A stretch of 14,894 nucleotides of DNA from Verrucomicrobiota bacterium (GCA_017557085.1 JAFZAR010000312.1:1-14894); one strand, 5' to 3'; shown: positions 7,308 through 14,832, counted from the first letter of the stretch. The notes: generated from the letters alone by a model not told the origin. Program-made: numbers and translations.

Positions 7308-8504
7308 ATGAAAAAAATAATTAGTTTATTAATAATTAGTTTGTGTTGTTATGGATGCGTATTATCTTGCGCAGATGTATTATTTCCAGGCCAACCTTTA
7401 ATAATAAGCGTTGAACGCCAAGAGAGTGATTATTTTAGTTCTATTCGATCTCATATTAAGGATCTGAATGAGGGATTAAAATCAATCAAAAGAAACCTAA
7501 AATCTTCTGAAAAAGGTAATTCTCAAGTGAAAGAAACCGATTTGATAGAGGTTGATGATGATTTGATATTCGACGATTCGACATCGATCAAGGACATTAA
7601 CATGCTTAATAAAAGAATGCTTAATGAAAAAAGTACGAAATTACATGAAATAGTTGTTAATGAAGATAGTTCGGTCATGAAAAGAGAAATAAAGTCTCTT
7701 AAAAAATATCTTAACTCTAAAGATCGTTATGATTTAACACCGTTGATGCTCGCTTCAATGTTGGGGAAAAGAGATATGGTGGAAATTCTTCTCAAAGAAG
7801 GAGCCGATCCCAGGATTACCTACGGTGGCCCCCTTCAGCAAAAAACAGAAACAAAATACCTTATCAGTATGGGGGATGCGCTTTCTCTTGTGTACGATTA
7901 TGATATCAATATCATCCAACAATTTTTAGATGTGAAAGTACCTGTGGATTATCTATTGCTCAGAGCGATAAAAGAGGATAGAAGCGATATTGTAAAGCTG
8001 TTGTTAGATAAATCTCCACAGGTAGATCTTAATAAAAAACATTATGCTTACCATTATTGTTATAAAATTCCCGGAGGGAAATTGATTGAAAAATATTTGC
8101 TTTCAGAAACACCACTTTCTTTAGCTCTAATTATAGCTGAAAAAAGGATTGTAGATGGTAAAGATGCTGTTATTCCTTCATTTGATGAGAGATACCCATT
8201 TGTCCTGCGCCACCGCATAAGGTTACCTTGGGATGAAGAGGAAAAAAATGATTTCGGTGTACTCAAAGAACTTCTTAAAAAAGGTTATGATCCTGAAGAA
8301 AAAGTGACAATAGGTTTTTCAAAAGAGAGTCAAAGCTGGAGAGAAGATTTTGAGAAAAAAGAATTCAAAATAAAAGATTTAGCTGTATCTCCAGAGGTAA
8401 AAGAATTGTTGGAGAAGAGTAAAGTGCTGCCTCATACAAACAAGGTTGCTGATTTAGAAGAAATTGATTATGGCTTCAAAGTGAAAAAAATCTACAGAGA
8501 TTGA
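7308..8504 (+). CDS. Exported ankyrin-repeat protein, AT-rich
   Basis: 398 residues from ATG 7308. A GTG at 7254 is in frame upstream, but ATG 7308 starts a proper signal sequence (MKKIISLLIISLCCYGC). Cys21 after VLS could be a lipoprotein site, though the lipobox is imperfect. Residues about 30-125 are charged and probably helical or coiled. A clear ankyrin repeat follows at about 140-172 (LTPLMLASMLGKRDMVEILL). A second lies at about 214-245 (LLLRAIKEDRSDIVKLLLD), and a degenerate one near 305-330 (VLKELLKKGYDPEEK). Ankyrin repeats bind protein partners; none can be named here. Base composition and codon use (AAA, GAT, TTA rich) differ strongly from all neighbours, which suggests a different origin. 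The TGA stop overlaps the ATG of the MFS gene (TGATG), so the two are probably translated together. Confidence 0.85.
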   Translation: MKKIISLLIISLCCYGCVLSCADVLFPGQPLIISVERQESDYFSSIRSHIKDLNEGLKSIKRNLKSSEKGNSQVKETDLIEVDDDLIFDDSTSIKDINMLNKRMLNEKSTKLHEIVVNEDSSVMKREIKSLKKYLNSKDRYDLTPLMLASMLGKRDMVEILLKEGADPRITYGGPLQQKTETKYLISMGDALSLVYDYDINIIQQFLDVKVPVDYLLLRAIKEDRSDIVKLLLDKSPQVDLNKKHYAYHYCYKIPGGKLIEKYLLSETPLSLALIIAEKRIVDGKDAVIPSFDERYPFVLRHRIRLPWDEEEKNDFGVLKELLKKGYDPEEKVTIGFSKESQSWREDFEKKEFKIKDLAVSPEVKELLEKSKVLPHTNKVADLEEIDYGFKVKKIYRD

Positions 8505-9499
8505 TGCTGACGAGCCTTGCCATTCTGCACGCGCTGGTGGACGCGGTCTGCGCCTCCAGTCTGCTGGGTGCGATCGCGGACAGTGTTTCGTATGAGACAC
8601 TGTTGTGTCTGGTCGTGGTCTATAACAGTCTGGCGTTCTGTACTCAGTGGCTGACAGGGTTTTTGCTGGACAAGACGGGCAGGGATCGTTTCTGGCTGTT
8701 TGTTTCGCTGGTGCTGCTGGCCGGAGGGGCATTGCTGCCGCTTCCTGTTTATGCCGCGACGGTACTGCTGGGGATCGGGAACAGCTTTTTCCATGTATCG
8801 GCAGGGAGGTATGTGATCCTGGATTCCGGCGGCAAAGCGGCGCCTTTGGGGATGTTCGTGGCACCGGGAGCCTTGGGACTGGGTGCCGGGTCGCTGTTCC
8901 CGAACCTGATATGGGGTTGGGCTGTGACAGGACTGATCCTGCTGGGTGGAGCGGTGTTTTTCCTTTCTAAACGGTGGACCCAGCCGGAAGAGCTTCCTGC
9001 GGAGAGAGAAAAGCCTGTCTGGGATCAAACGGCGTTTTGGTGTATCGTACTGGTTTTATTCAATGTATTTGGCCGTTCTGCCGCCGGAGGAGCTGTCGCG
9101 CCGGTTTGGAAGGAGACGGTAACCGGGTTCGTTCTGTTTTATTTTCTGGTGTTTGCCGGAAAGTTCACGGGAGGTTTTCTGATGGATCGACTCGGTATCG
9201 TGAAAACAACTTCTTTGTCAATGATCTCCGGGGTTGTTCTCCTGTACTTTTTTCAAGACCGACTGGCCTTCTCATTGGCGGCGCAGTACGCGGTCAACCT
9301 GATGATGCCGGTTACGCTGTTCATGATGGTCGCTTGCTGCCGGCATAGACCGGGTCTGATGTTTGGTCTGGCGGCCTCGGTGCTGTATCCGGGGAGCTTG
9401 ATCAGCGGTTTTCAGCATTCTTTCGCGGTTTTCCTGATTTTGTACATGGGCTGTTACGCGGCGATGCTGACCGCGGCGGCGCTTTTGAAGAGAAAATGA
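8504..9499 (+). CDS. Compact 12-TM major facilitator superfamily (MFS) transporter
   Basis: 331 residues from ATG 8504; a TTG directly before it is an alternative start. About twelve hydrophobic segments fill almost the whole length, with very short loops. The MFS motif A appears twice, after TM2 (GFLLDKTGRDR) and after TM8 (GKFTGGFLMDRLG), showing the usual pseudo-duplicated halves. A notable segment in TM4 is GIGNSFFHVSAG. The protein is short for MFS (usually near 400) because the first TM begins within the first few residues and the central loop is small. Its substrate is unknown. It overlaps the ankyrin gene by 1 nt and the following membrane-protein gene by 4 nt. No strong ribosome binding site is seen (AGAGATTG), in line with translational coupling. 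GC is high here, in sharp contrast to the preceding gene. Confidence 0.8.
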   Translation: MLTSLAILHALVDAVCASSLLGAIADSVSYETLLCLVVVYNSLAFCTQWLTGFLLDKTGRDRFWLFVSLVLLAGGALLPLPVYAATVLLGIGNSFFHVSAGRYVILDSGGKAAPLGMFVAPGALGLGAGSLFPNLIWGWAVTGLILLGGAVFFLSKRWTQPEELPAEREKPVWDQTAFWCIVLVLFNVFGRSAAGGAVAPVWKETVTGFVLFYFLVFAGKFTGGFLMDRLGIVKTTSLSMISGVVLLYFFQDRLAFSLAAQYAVNLMMPVTLFMMVACCRHRPGLMFGLAASVLYPGSLISGFQHSFAVFLILYMGCYAAMLTAAALLKRK

Positions 9500-9825
9500 A
9501 CTTACTGATCGCGTGTTTCCTGACCTGTCTGATCGAAGGAGCCTTTTTCTGCTGCTTCAGATCCACCCGGAATGTGAAATTCCTGACGGCCTCAGTCGGT
9601 GTCAATACCCTGACCAATCTCAGTCTGAACCTGTTCCTGCGATTTCTGATCTATCATTACGATTACGATCTGGTGCTGAACTCGTTATCTGTCCTTGGGC
9701 TGGAAGGTTTCATTGTCGTCTGGGAGTTTGTGATGTATGGATTGCTTTTCGGGTTCAGCAGACGGCTTTTCCTGCTGGTGTTTCTGGCGAATCTGGTAAG
9801 TTATCTGGCCAGCTATCTGCTGTAG
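9496..9825 (+). CDS. Small four-TM membrane protein coupled to the MFS gene
   Basis: 109 residues with about four membrane segments (LLIACFLTCLIEGAFFCC, a second around TNLSLNLFLRFLI, a third VVWEFVMYGLLFG, and a C-terminal LFLLVFLANLVSYLASYLL). Polar residues sit inside these segments: E15 in the first, an N-rich stretch in the second, and WE in the third. This suggests a functional membrane core rather than a plain anchor. I do not recognise the family with certainty. The ATGA overlap with the MFS stop and a GAAGAG ribosome site inside the MFS gene indicate a tightly coupled pair, perhaps an accessory subunit of the transporter (inference). No terminator follows before the GH127 promoter. 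Confidence 0.75.
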   Translation: MNLLIACFLTCLIEGAFFCCFRSTRNVKFLTASVGVNTLTNLSLNLFLRFLIYHYDYDLVLNSLSVLGLEGFIVVWEFVMYGLLFGFSRRLFLLVFLANLVSYLASYLL

Positions 9826-9881
9826 ATTATTTTATTTGTCCTTGTGTTGGAAGCCCTTTAAGGAGGGAGTGCATTTCCGTC

Positions 9882-9910
9882 TTGTTTGGGAGCTGTTTTT
9901 GGGGTAAACT
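9882..9910 (+). promoter_or_regulatory. Candidate promoter of the GH127-PHP operon
   Basis: TTGTTT (9882-9887), a 17-nt spacer, TAAACT (9905-9910), each with about 4 of 6 matches. Predicted start of transcription is near 9917, leaving a 24-nt leader with the ribosome site AAGGA 7 nt before the ATG at 9941. Read-through from the MFS unit upstream is also possible, as no terminator lies between. Confidence 0.45.
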
Positions 9911-9940
9911 AGCTTCGTTATTGTTCTTAAGGAAACATAT

Positions 9941-12406
9941 ATGAAAAATAAGTTTTTTAGAAAAACGTATCAGATCGGTCTGATCGCTCTCCTTTGCGGG
10001 ATAGCGCTGGAAAGCTCCGCTTTGGCAGCGGACTCCGATTCACTCAGAAAAGAACTTCGTTTGCAGGCGGTTCCATTCACACAAGTGGAGATCACCAGCA
10101 GCTTCTGGGGTCCCAAGCGGGATACGAACCGTCTTTCTTCCATTGCGGCCAATCTGGAAAATCTGGAAAAGGCTGGCAATATCTCCAATTTGAAACTGGC
10201 GGCCAAGGGCAAAGACCCTGAGCATTACAAAGGCCCCCTGTTCATGGATTCCGACCTGTACAAAGGGATGGAAGCCGCCGCTTATACACTGGCCACGGAT
10301 TACACGCCGGAGCTGGACGCGGAACTGGACCGCATCATTGACGTGATCGCTCACGCGCAGGGTGAGGATGGCTATATCAACTCCTACTTCACGGTAGTCT
10401 ATCCTGAACGCCGCTGGACGAATCTGCGTGACGCACACGAGCTTTATTGCGCCGGTCACATGTTCGAGGCCGCTGTGGCGCATTATCAGGCCACCGGCAA
10501 AAAGAATTTCCTGAATATCGCGACCAAGTTCGCCGACTACATTGATTCCGTTTTCGGTGATGAACCGGGCAAGCGCGCCGGTTATCCCGGACATCCGGAG
10601 ATCGAGCTGGCTTTGATGAAGCTCTGGCAGGCCACCGGCAATGACCGCTATCTGAAGCTGGCCAATTTCTTTGTCATCCACCGCGGCGAGAAGTTCTATG
10701 CCAAGGAGCACAACATTCCTCTGGATAAATACACAGGCGATTATCATCAGGACATGTATCCGATCTGCGACACCAAGACCATCATGGGGCACGCGGTGCG
10801 CGCGGCTTATCTGCTCTCCGGCTGTACGGATGTGGGCCGAGAGACTCACAACGAAGATCTGCTGCGGATGGTGCGCCGTGTCTGGAACAATACGGTTTAC
10901 AAGAACCTCTACATCACCGGCGGTATCGGACCTTCCGCTCATAATGAAGGTTTCACGGAAGATTATGATCTGCCCAATGCCAGCGCTTATCAGGAAACTT
11001 GCGCCTCTGTGGCCATGATCCTGCTCAATCACCGTCTGGGTCTGCTGTACGGCGACACCAAGTACGAAGATGTGCTGGAGCAAACTCTGTACAACGGCTT
11101 CCTGGCCGGTGTAAATCTGAAAGGTGACCGCTTCTTCTATGTGAATCCGCTGGCCAGCGCTGGTAATCATCACCGCTCTGAGTGGTTTGGCTGCGCCTGC
11201 TGTCCGCCGAACGTGGCACGTCTGATGGCTTCGCTGGGTGAATATCTCTACGCGGAGAATGAAGATTCTCTGTTTGTGAATCAATTCGTGGCCGGTTCCG
11301 TGACAACGAAGATCGGCGGCAAAGAGGTGAAGGTGAAAGTGGACACGAGGTATCCCTGGGATGGTACAGTGAGATTTACCATGGATATGAGCGAGCCGGT
11401 GGAGTTTGGTTTCTATGTCAGACAGCCGGGCTGGGCTACTCAGGTGACACACTCCTGGCCGAGTTCTGCCAAGGTGCAGTCTGATAAAGGTTATGAATTC
11501 GCGCGCCGTGTCTGGAAGAAGGGTGACAGTGTGGTCTATCATTTCGGCATGGAACCTCAGCTGATCCTGGCCAATCCGAACGTGAAAGCCGATGAGGGTA
11601 TGGTCGCGATCAAGCGCGGTCCGATCGTCTATTGTCTGGAAGGCATTGATCAGAAAGCAGAGCTGAAGGATATCTATCTGCCGCCGGAAACCAAACTGAA
11701 ACCGCAGTTTGAAAAAGATCTGCTGGGTGGTGTGATGGTTCTGCAGGGCGACGCTCAGTTCTCGAAGATGCAGGTGAACTGGACGCAGACGCTTTATCAG
11801 CCGCTGCCGGCCGAAACACAGAAGAACGCTGACGGCGAGAAGGTGACTACACGCGGCAAAACTCCGATCAAAGCGATCCCGTACTATGCCTGGGATAACC
11901 GTGAGGCCTGCCCCATGCAGGTTTGGATCCCGATGGCTCCCAAGATGGAGGCTTATGCCACAGAAGGTCTGGAAGGCAGCGCGAAGGTCGAGCTCTCCCA
12001 CACCAGCTACAACTGCTACATCGTGGGCATCAATGACGGAAAGACTCCCAAGAAATCCAATCAGCATCCGGGCGAACTGACGCACTTCTGGCCCCGCAAA
12101 GGCGGCGAGGAATGGGTCAGCTACAGCTGGGATAAACCGATCGAGACAGACGAAGTCCGCGTCTATTGGTTCGATGATACCGGAGTGGGCGAGATCCGTC
12201 CTCCTGTGAGCTGGAGTCTGGAATATCAGAAGGACAACGGCGAATGGGCTCCCGTGGAAGCGTCGAAGCCGTATTCCGTGGAACTGGATAAATGGATAGA
12301 TGTCTCTTTCAAGCCGGTCAAGACAAAAGCTCTGCGCTTGAAAGTACAGCAGCAGGAGAAATTCGCCGTGGGCATCCACGAGTGGCAGGTCTTCCCGCTG
12401 GAATAG
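9941..12406 (+). CDS. Secreted GH127 (DUF1680) beta-L-arabinofuranosidase-like enzyme with C-terminal F5/8-type domain
   Basis: 821 residues. The signal peptide ends near residue 29 (SSALA-A). The catalytic (alpha/alpha)6 domain spans about 35-460, followed by beta domains. GH127 enzymes such as bifidobacterial HypBA1 hydrolyse beta-L-arabinofuranosides with a zinc-bound cysteine nucleophile. The matching residues are all here: E336 (NEGF), E352 and C354 in YQETCAS, and the pair C420-C421 in GCACCPPN. The 16-residue spacing from E336 to E352 equals that between E322 and E338 of HypBA1. Residues about 686-821 (GINDGKTPKKSNQ, then WVSYSWDKP) look like an F5/8 type C carbohydrate-binding module ending in EWQVFPLE. 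Some GH127 members cut other pectin sugars, so the exact substrate stays open. The PHP gene follows after 33 nt, probably in one transcript. Confidence 0.92.
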   Translation: MKNKFFRKTYQIGLIALLCGIALESSALAADSDSLRKELRLQAVPFTQVEITSSFWGPKRDTNRLSSIAANLENLEKAGNISNLKLAAKGKDPEHYKGPLFMDSDLYKGMEAAAYTLATDYTPELDAELDRIIDVIAHAQGEDGYINSYFTVVYPERRWTNLRDAHELYCAGHMFEAAVAHYQATGKKNFLNIATKFADYIDSVFGDEPGKRAGYPGHPEIELALMKLWQATGNDRYLKLANFFVIHRGEKFYAKEHNIPLDKYTGDYHQDMYPICDTKTIMGHAVRAAYLLSGCTDVGRETHNEDLLRMVRRVWNNTVYKNLYITGGIGPSAHNEGFTEDYDLPNASAYQETCASVAMILLNHRLGLLYGDTKYEDVLEQTLYNGFLAGVNLKGDRFFYVNPLASAGNHHRSEWFGCACCPPNVARLMASLGEYLYAENEDSLFVNQFVAGSVTTKIGGKEVKVKVDTRYPWDGTVRFTMDMSEPVEFGFYVRQPGWATQVTHSWPSSAKVQSDKGYEFARRVWKKGDSVVYHFGMEPQLILANPNVKADEGMVAIKRGPIVYCLEGIDQKAELKDIYLPPETKLKPQFEKDLLGGVMVLQGDAQFSKMQVNWTQTLYQPLPAETQKNADGEKVTTRGKTPIKAIPYYAWDNREACPMQVWIPMAPKMEAYATEGLEGSAKVELSHTSYNCYIVGINDGKTPKKSNQHPGELTHFWPRKGGEEWVSYSWDKPIETDEVRVYWFDDTGVGEIRPPVSWSLEYQKDNGEWAPVEASKPYSVELDKWIDVSFKPVKTKALRLKVQQQEKFAVGIHEWQVFPLE

Positions 12407-12439
12407 GTCATCAACAACGAAAGAGAACGATTTCTGAAA

Positions 12440-13642
12440 ATGTTATCTCGTCGTAATTTTTTGAAGACAGGTTCTCTGGCCGGGCTCGCGGCAAGTGTGC
12501 CCGGCTGGATGACGAACGAAGCTCAGGCGGACGGTACCCCGTTCAACGCGGATGAGCTGGCACGCATACCGCGTGCCGCCGGTCGCGGAGTGATGCCGGT
12601 CAAGCCGAAGTTCCCGAACATCGGAGCGTTCACCACACTGCTGGGGGATTTTCACCAGCACACGGTTTTCTCTGACGGCGATCTGAGGCCGACGGCTCGT
12701 GTCGTTGAGGCCAAGAAAGAGGGACTGGATGTGATCTGTCTTTCGGATCATATCGAGGTGCGTCCTTTCAAGAACGAGATCGCGCATTTGGAACTGCGGC
12801 GCGGTTTTGAACTGGCCAGCCCACGGGCTCAGGCGGAGAATATCATCCTGGTGCCCGGATTGGAGATCACACGCGCCGAGCCTTATGCCAAGCATTTGAA
12901 CGCGCTGTTCCTGACCGATTTCGATGCGCTGATCCAGGAGAAGCTGATGGACGCGGTTTATGCCGCGGCCAAACAGGATGCTTTCATTTTCTGGAATCAT
13001 CCGGCCTGGGGTCAGAAGGAACTCAAGTCCACCTGGTATCCGGAAATGGATGTCCTCCTGAGGGAAGGTATCCTGAAAGGCTTCGAGGTGGTCAACGGCT
13101 TTGAAGGGGATGCCCGTGATTATCAGCCCGATGTCATGCAGTGGTGTCAGCGGTATAACGTGACGATGTTCGGCAATTCTGATTGTCATACCGCCACGGC
13201 TTATATGACCAACTGGAGCCTGGGAGAGCATCGTCCCATGACGCTGTTGTTCGTGAAAGAACGCAGTCTGGAAGGTGTGCGCGAGGCGCTGAATGAAGGG
13301 CGCACGGCAGTCTATTATTATCTGCCGGGTGTCCGCGATCTGCTGATCGGCAACGAGGTCTGGCTGAAAGCCATTTTCGAGAAGGCATTCAGCTTGAAAT
13401 TGATGGATGAAGGTGTCCGCAAAGGAACAGCGACCGTCGTTTGCAAGAACGACCTTCCGTTCATTTTGGATCTGAAAGCGGCGGGGAACGGTGTGAAACT
13501 GCCTGAGACGCTGAGGATCCCGCCGGGAACCACCCGTCTGCAAGTGGAATTAGACGGCAGCATTCCCAGTGTGACCTTTGAAGTCCTGAATTTCGACATT
13601 GCCAAAGGCAGAAAGCTGAACTGTCAGATCGCTCTGAAATAG
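12440..13642 (+). CDS. Tat-exported PHP-domain metal-dependent phosphoesterase-like protein
   Basis: 400 residues. The N-terminus MLSRRNFLKTGSLAGLAA is a classic twin-arginine signal (SRRNFLK), implying export in folded, metal-loaded form. The PHP metal-site residues are in order: H72 and H74 in DFHQHTVFSDG, D103-H104 in LSDHIE, E142 in GLEIT, H187 in NHPAW, and D248 and H250 in GNSDCHT. PHP domains are phosphoesterases or related hydrolases, here without any polymerase or histidinol-phosphatase context. Residues from about 310 on form a beta-rich C-terminal part of unknown role. It is the second gene after the GH127 enzyme and ends at a strong terminator. The link to a secreted glycosidase suggests a substrate in the periplasm or at the surface, but its identity is unknown. 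The ribosome binding site is weak. Confidence 0.88.
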   Translation: MLSRRNFLKTGSLAGLAASVPGWMTNEAQADGTPFNADELARIPRAAGRGVMPVKPKFPNIGAFTTLLGDFHQHTVFSDGDLRPTARVVEAKKEGLDVICLSDHIEVRPFKNEIAHLELRRGFELASPRAQAENIILVPGLEITRAEPYAKHLNALFLTDFDALIQEKLMDAVYAAAKQDAFIFWNHPAWGQKELKSTWYPEMDVLLREGILKGFEVVNGFEGDARDYQPDVMQWCQRYNVTMFGNSDCHTATAYMTNWSLGEHRPMTLLFVKERSLEGVREALNEGRTAVYYYLPGVRDLLIGNEVWLKAIFEKAFSLKLMDEGVRKGTATVVCKNDLPFILDLKAAGNGVKLPETLRIPPGTTRLQVELDGSIPSVTFEVLNFDIAKGRKLNCQIALK

Positions 13643-13668
13643 AGCGCTGTCCATCAGCCTGAAAAACA

Positions 13669-13694
13669 AAAAAGCTCCCGTTTGGGAGCTTTTT
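13669..13694. terminator. Bidirectional terminator between the PHP and CBM48 genes
   Basis: A perfect 11-bp inverted repeat, AAAAAGCTCCC / GGGAGCTTTTT, with a GTTT loop. It has T runs on both strands, so it can end the GH127-PHP transcript (plus) and the CBM48 transcript (minus), whose stop codons lie 27 and 20 nt away. Confidence 0.92.
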
Positions 13695-13713
13695 GCGTTG
13701 ATTGAGAAAAAGT

Positions 13714-14028
13714 TTAGCTGATAGCCACTAAGGAGACGCGCTCATTCTTTTCATTGCGCACGATCCCCTGGGCCATGGGGTCCAGCGTCGGTACTCCGTC
13801 CACCAGAAACTGATAGCGGTGGTGTCCGTGGTGCATGGGAATCTGGATCGTCCAAAAGCCGTCGGCCTGTTTTTTCATAGGATGCACAGAGGGATCCCAT
13901 TGATTGAAATCGCCTATCAGGCTGACAGACTGAGCGTCCGGCGCTTTGAATGAAAAGTTGTGAGCCTGTATCGAGCGTTTCGCTGAATACCTTTCTTCTC
14001 TTTTGAATCTATATTGTGATAAATCCAT
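13714..14028 (-). CDS. Stand-alone glycogen-binding type module (CBM48/AMPK1-CBM, isoamylase early set-like)
   Basis: 104 residues from ATG 14028. The frame is open up to a TTG at 14094, but that extension is cysteine-rich and looks non-coding. A basic N-terminal stretch of about 20 residues (YRFKREERYSAKRS) precedes an immunoglobulin-like fold of the type found in AMPK beta, isoamylase and branching enzyme. Hallmarks are VSLIGDFNQWDP at 36-46, GFWTIQIP at 57-64 and YQFLVDG at 72-78, followed by the LDP turn. No signal peptide or enzyme domain is attached, so a cytoplasmic glycogen- or alpha-glucan-binding protein is likely. The aromatic residues W44 and W59 could contact the glucan. No glycogen gene is next to it in this window. 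Confidence 0.87.
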   Translation of the reverse strand: MDLSQYRFKREERYSAKRSIQAHNFSFKAPDAQSVSLIGDFNQWDPSVHPMKKQADGFWTIQIPMHHGHHRYQFLVDGVPTLDPMAQGIVRNEKNERVSLVAIS

Positions 14029-14065
14029 ATTCTTTTTGAACCGTTTCTGCACGGAACACGTGCCT

Positions 14066-14094
14066 ATGGTACAGCATAAAACGTGCCACCGCAA
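14066..14094 (-). promoter_or_regulatory. Possible promoter of the CBM48 gene
   Basis: On the minus strand TTGCGG (14089-14094), a 17-nt spacer, TACCAT (14066-14071); 3 and 4 of 6 matches. The predicted leader of about 31 nt holds a small hairpin, GCACG / CGTGC at 14049-14063. Weak evidence. Confidence 0.3.
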
Positions 14095-14101
14095 ACAGAG
14101 A

Positions 14102-14222
14102 TTGATCCCATTTTCATATTTTTTAAAAATGTTGACGGCATTCCGGGGGGAATCTACAATAACTCCGTGGGATTGTGAGAAATATCCTGTTAGATATTCA
14201 GAAGATCGGGAAATGGGATCAA
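14102..14222. repeat. 12-bp perfect inverted repeat enclosing the promoter at 14132-14160
   Basis: TTGATCCCATTT at 14102-14113 and AAATGGGATCAA at 14211-14222 are exact reverse complements, 97 nt apart. Matching stops at both ends of the arms. The pair encloses the promoter of the DUF3791-like gene. It could be a paired operator or the remains of a small element; the sequence alone does not say which. Confidence 0.6.
14132..14160 (+). promoter_or_regulatory. Near-consensus promoter of the DUF3791-like gene
   Basis: TTGACG (14132-14137), a 17-nt spacer, TACAAT (14155-14160); 5 of 6 matches in each box. The spacer contains a G-run flanked by ATTCC and GGAAT. Transcription would start near 14167 and leave a leader of about 113 nt before ATG 14281. 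This is the best-looking promoter in the window. Confidence 0.7.
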
Positions 14223-14280
14223 ATATGTGTCATGATGCATAACTGGTAGAATTGAATTGTTACAAACCATAATGATCTGT

Positions 14281-14736
14281 ATGAGCAAGATTTCATTTAT
14301 CACTTTTTGCGTAGAGTATTACGCGGAGCATATCGGCAAAACCGGGGCAGAGGTCTATGAACTGTTCAAGAAAGAAGGTGTGCTTGATTTGCTTGAAAAC
14401 GATTATGAAGATCTGCATGGCATGGGGATGGAATACCTGATGCAGATGATAGGTGAATATCTTGGGAGTGCCCAATGCAGGGGAGAAATACACACATCCC
14501 ACACGAAAGTCAGAACGGTCAACTTGCCGGAAATCGTTAAACTCATTGCTTCGCATTATCACGTTTCAGAAAAAGAGGCTCTCGATCAATTTTATTCCTC
14601 CGCAACGGGTGCGAGTTTTGGCGATGATGAAACTGGACTTTACGGACAGTCCGCTCTTTATCTGTTTGGTTTGTTTAAGGAAGAGCACGATGACATGTTG
14701 TTGGGTGCTGATAAACTTGATATCTTTTCAAAATAA
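14281..14736 (+). CDS. DUF3791-like protein of unknown function
   Basis: 151 residues from ATG 14281. An ATG at 14272 and a TTG at 14257 are in frame upstream, but MSKISFITFC matches the way this family begins. Residues 1-63 (FITFCVEYYAEHIGKTGAEV, later LHGMGMEYLMQMIGEYL) resemble DUF3791, a small helical domain often found in gut bacteria and sometimes next to toxin-like genes. The second half (about 83-151) is another helical unit with VSEKEALDQFY, SATGASFGDDETGLYGQSA and LFGLFKEEHDD. I recognise it only as a recurring pattern, possibly a second related domain. There is no signal peptide or membrane segment, so it should be cytoplasmic. No obvious Shine-Dalgarno site. It is transcribed alone between its own promoter and terminator. 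Confidence 0.72.
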   Translation: MSKISFITFCVEYYAEHIGKTGAEVYELFKKEGVLDLLENDYEDLHGMGMEYLMQMIGEYLGSAQCRGEIHTSHTKVRTVNLPEIVKLIASHYHVSEKEALDQFYSSATGASFGDDETGLYGQSALYLFGLFKEEHDDMLLGADKLDIFSK

Positions 14737-14770
14737 TTTTAATAACGGCTTTGATCCAAATCAGAACGAA

Positions 14771-14804
14771 AAAAATCCCCGGAGGGTTTCCTTCGGGGAT
14801 TTTT
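14771..14804. terminator. Bidirectional terminator after the DUF3791-like gene
   Basis: AAAAATCCCCGGAGG pairs with CCTTCGGGGATTTTT across a 4-nt loop, with one G-T wobble and T runs on both strands. It can end the plus-strand DUF3791-like transcript and the minus-strand gene whose stop is at 14833. Confidence 0.92.
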
Positions 14805-14832
14805 GATTAGAGGGAGCGAAGTCCCTTGTTGT

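Noticed and set aside
8504..9499. MFS gene as a 5'-truncated pseudogene because it is short and follows the foreign-looking gene
   Set aside because: Twelve membrane segments and both motif A copies can be counted, so the protein appears complete though compact.
10040..12379. A 779-codon open frame on the minus strand opposite the GH127 gene
   Set aside because: It is an antisense shadow created by codon bias. The protein is rich in H, R and I without domain motifs, while the plus strand has a full catalytic set, signal peptide and ribosome site.
12443..13543. A 366-codon minus-strand open frame opposite the PHP gene
   Set aside because: An antisense shadow; the PHP metal-site motifs and Tat signal lie on the plus strand.
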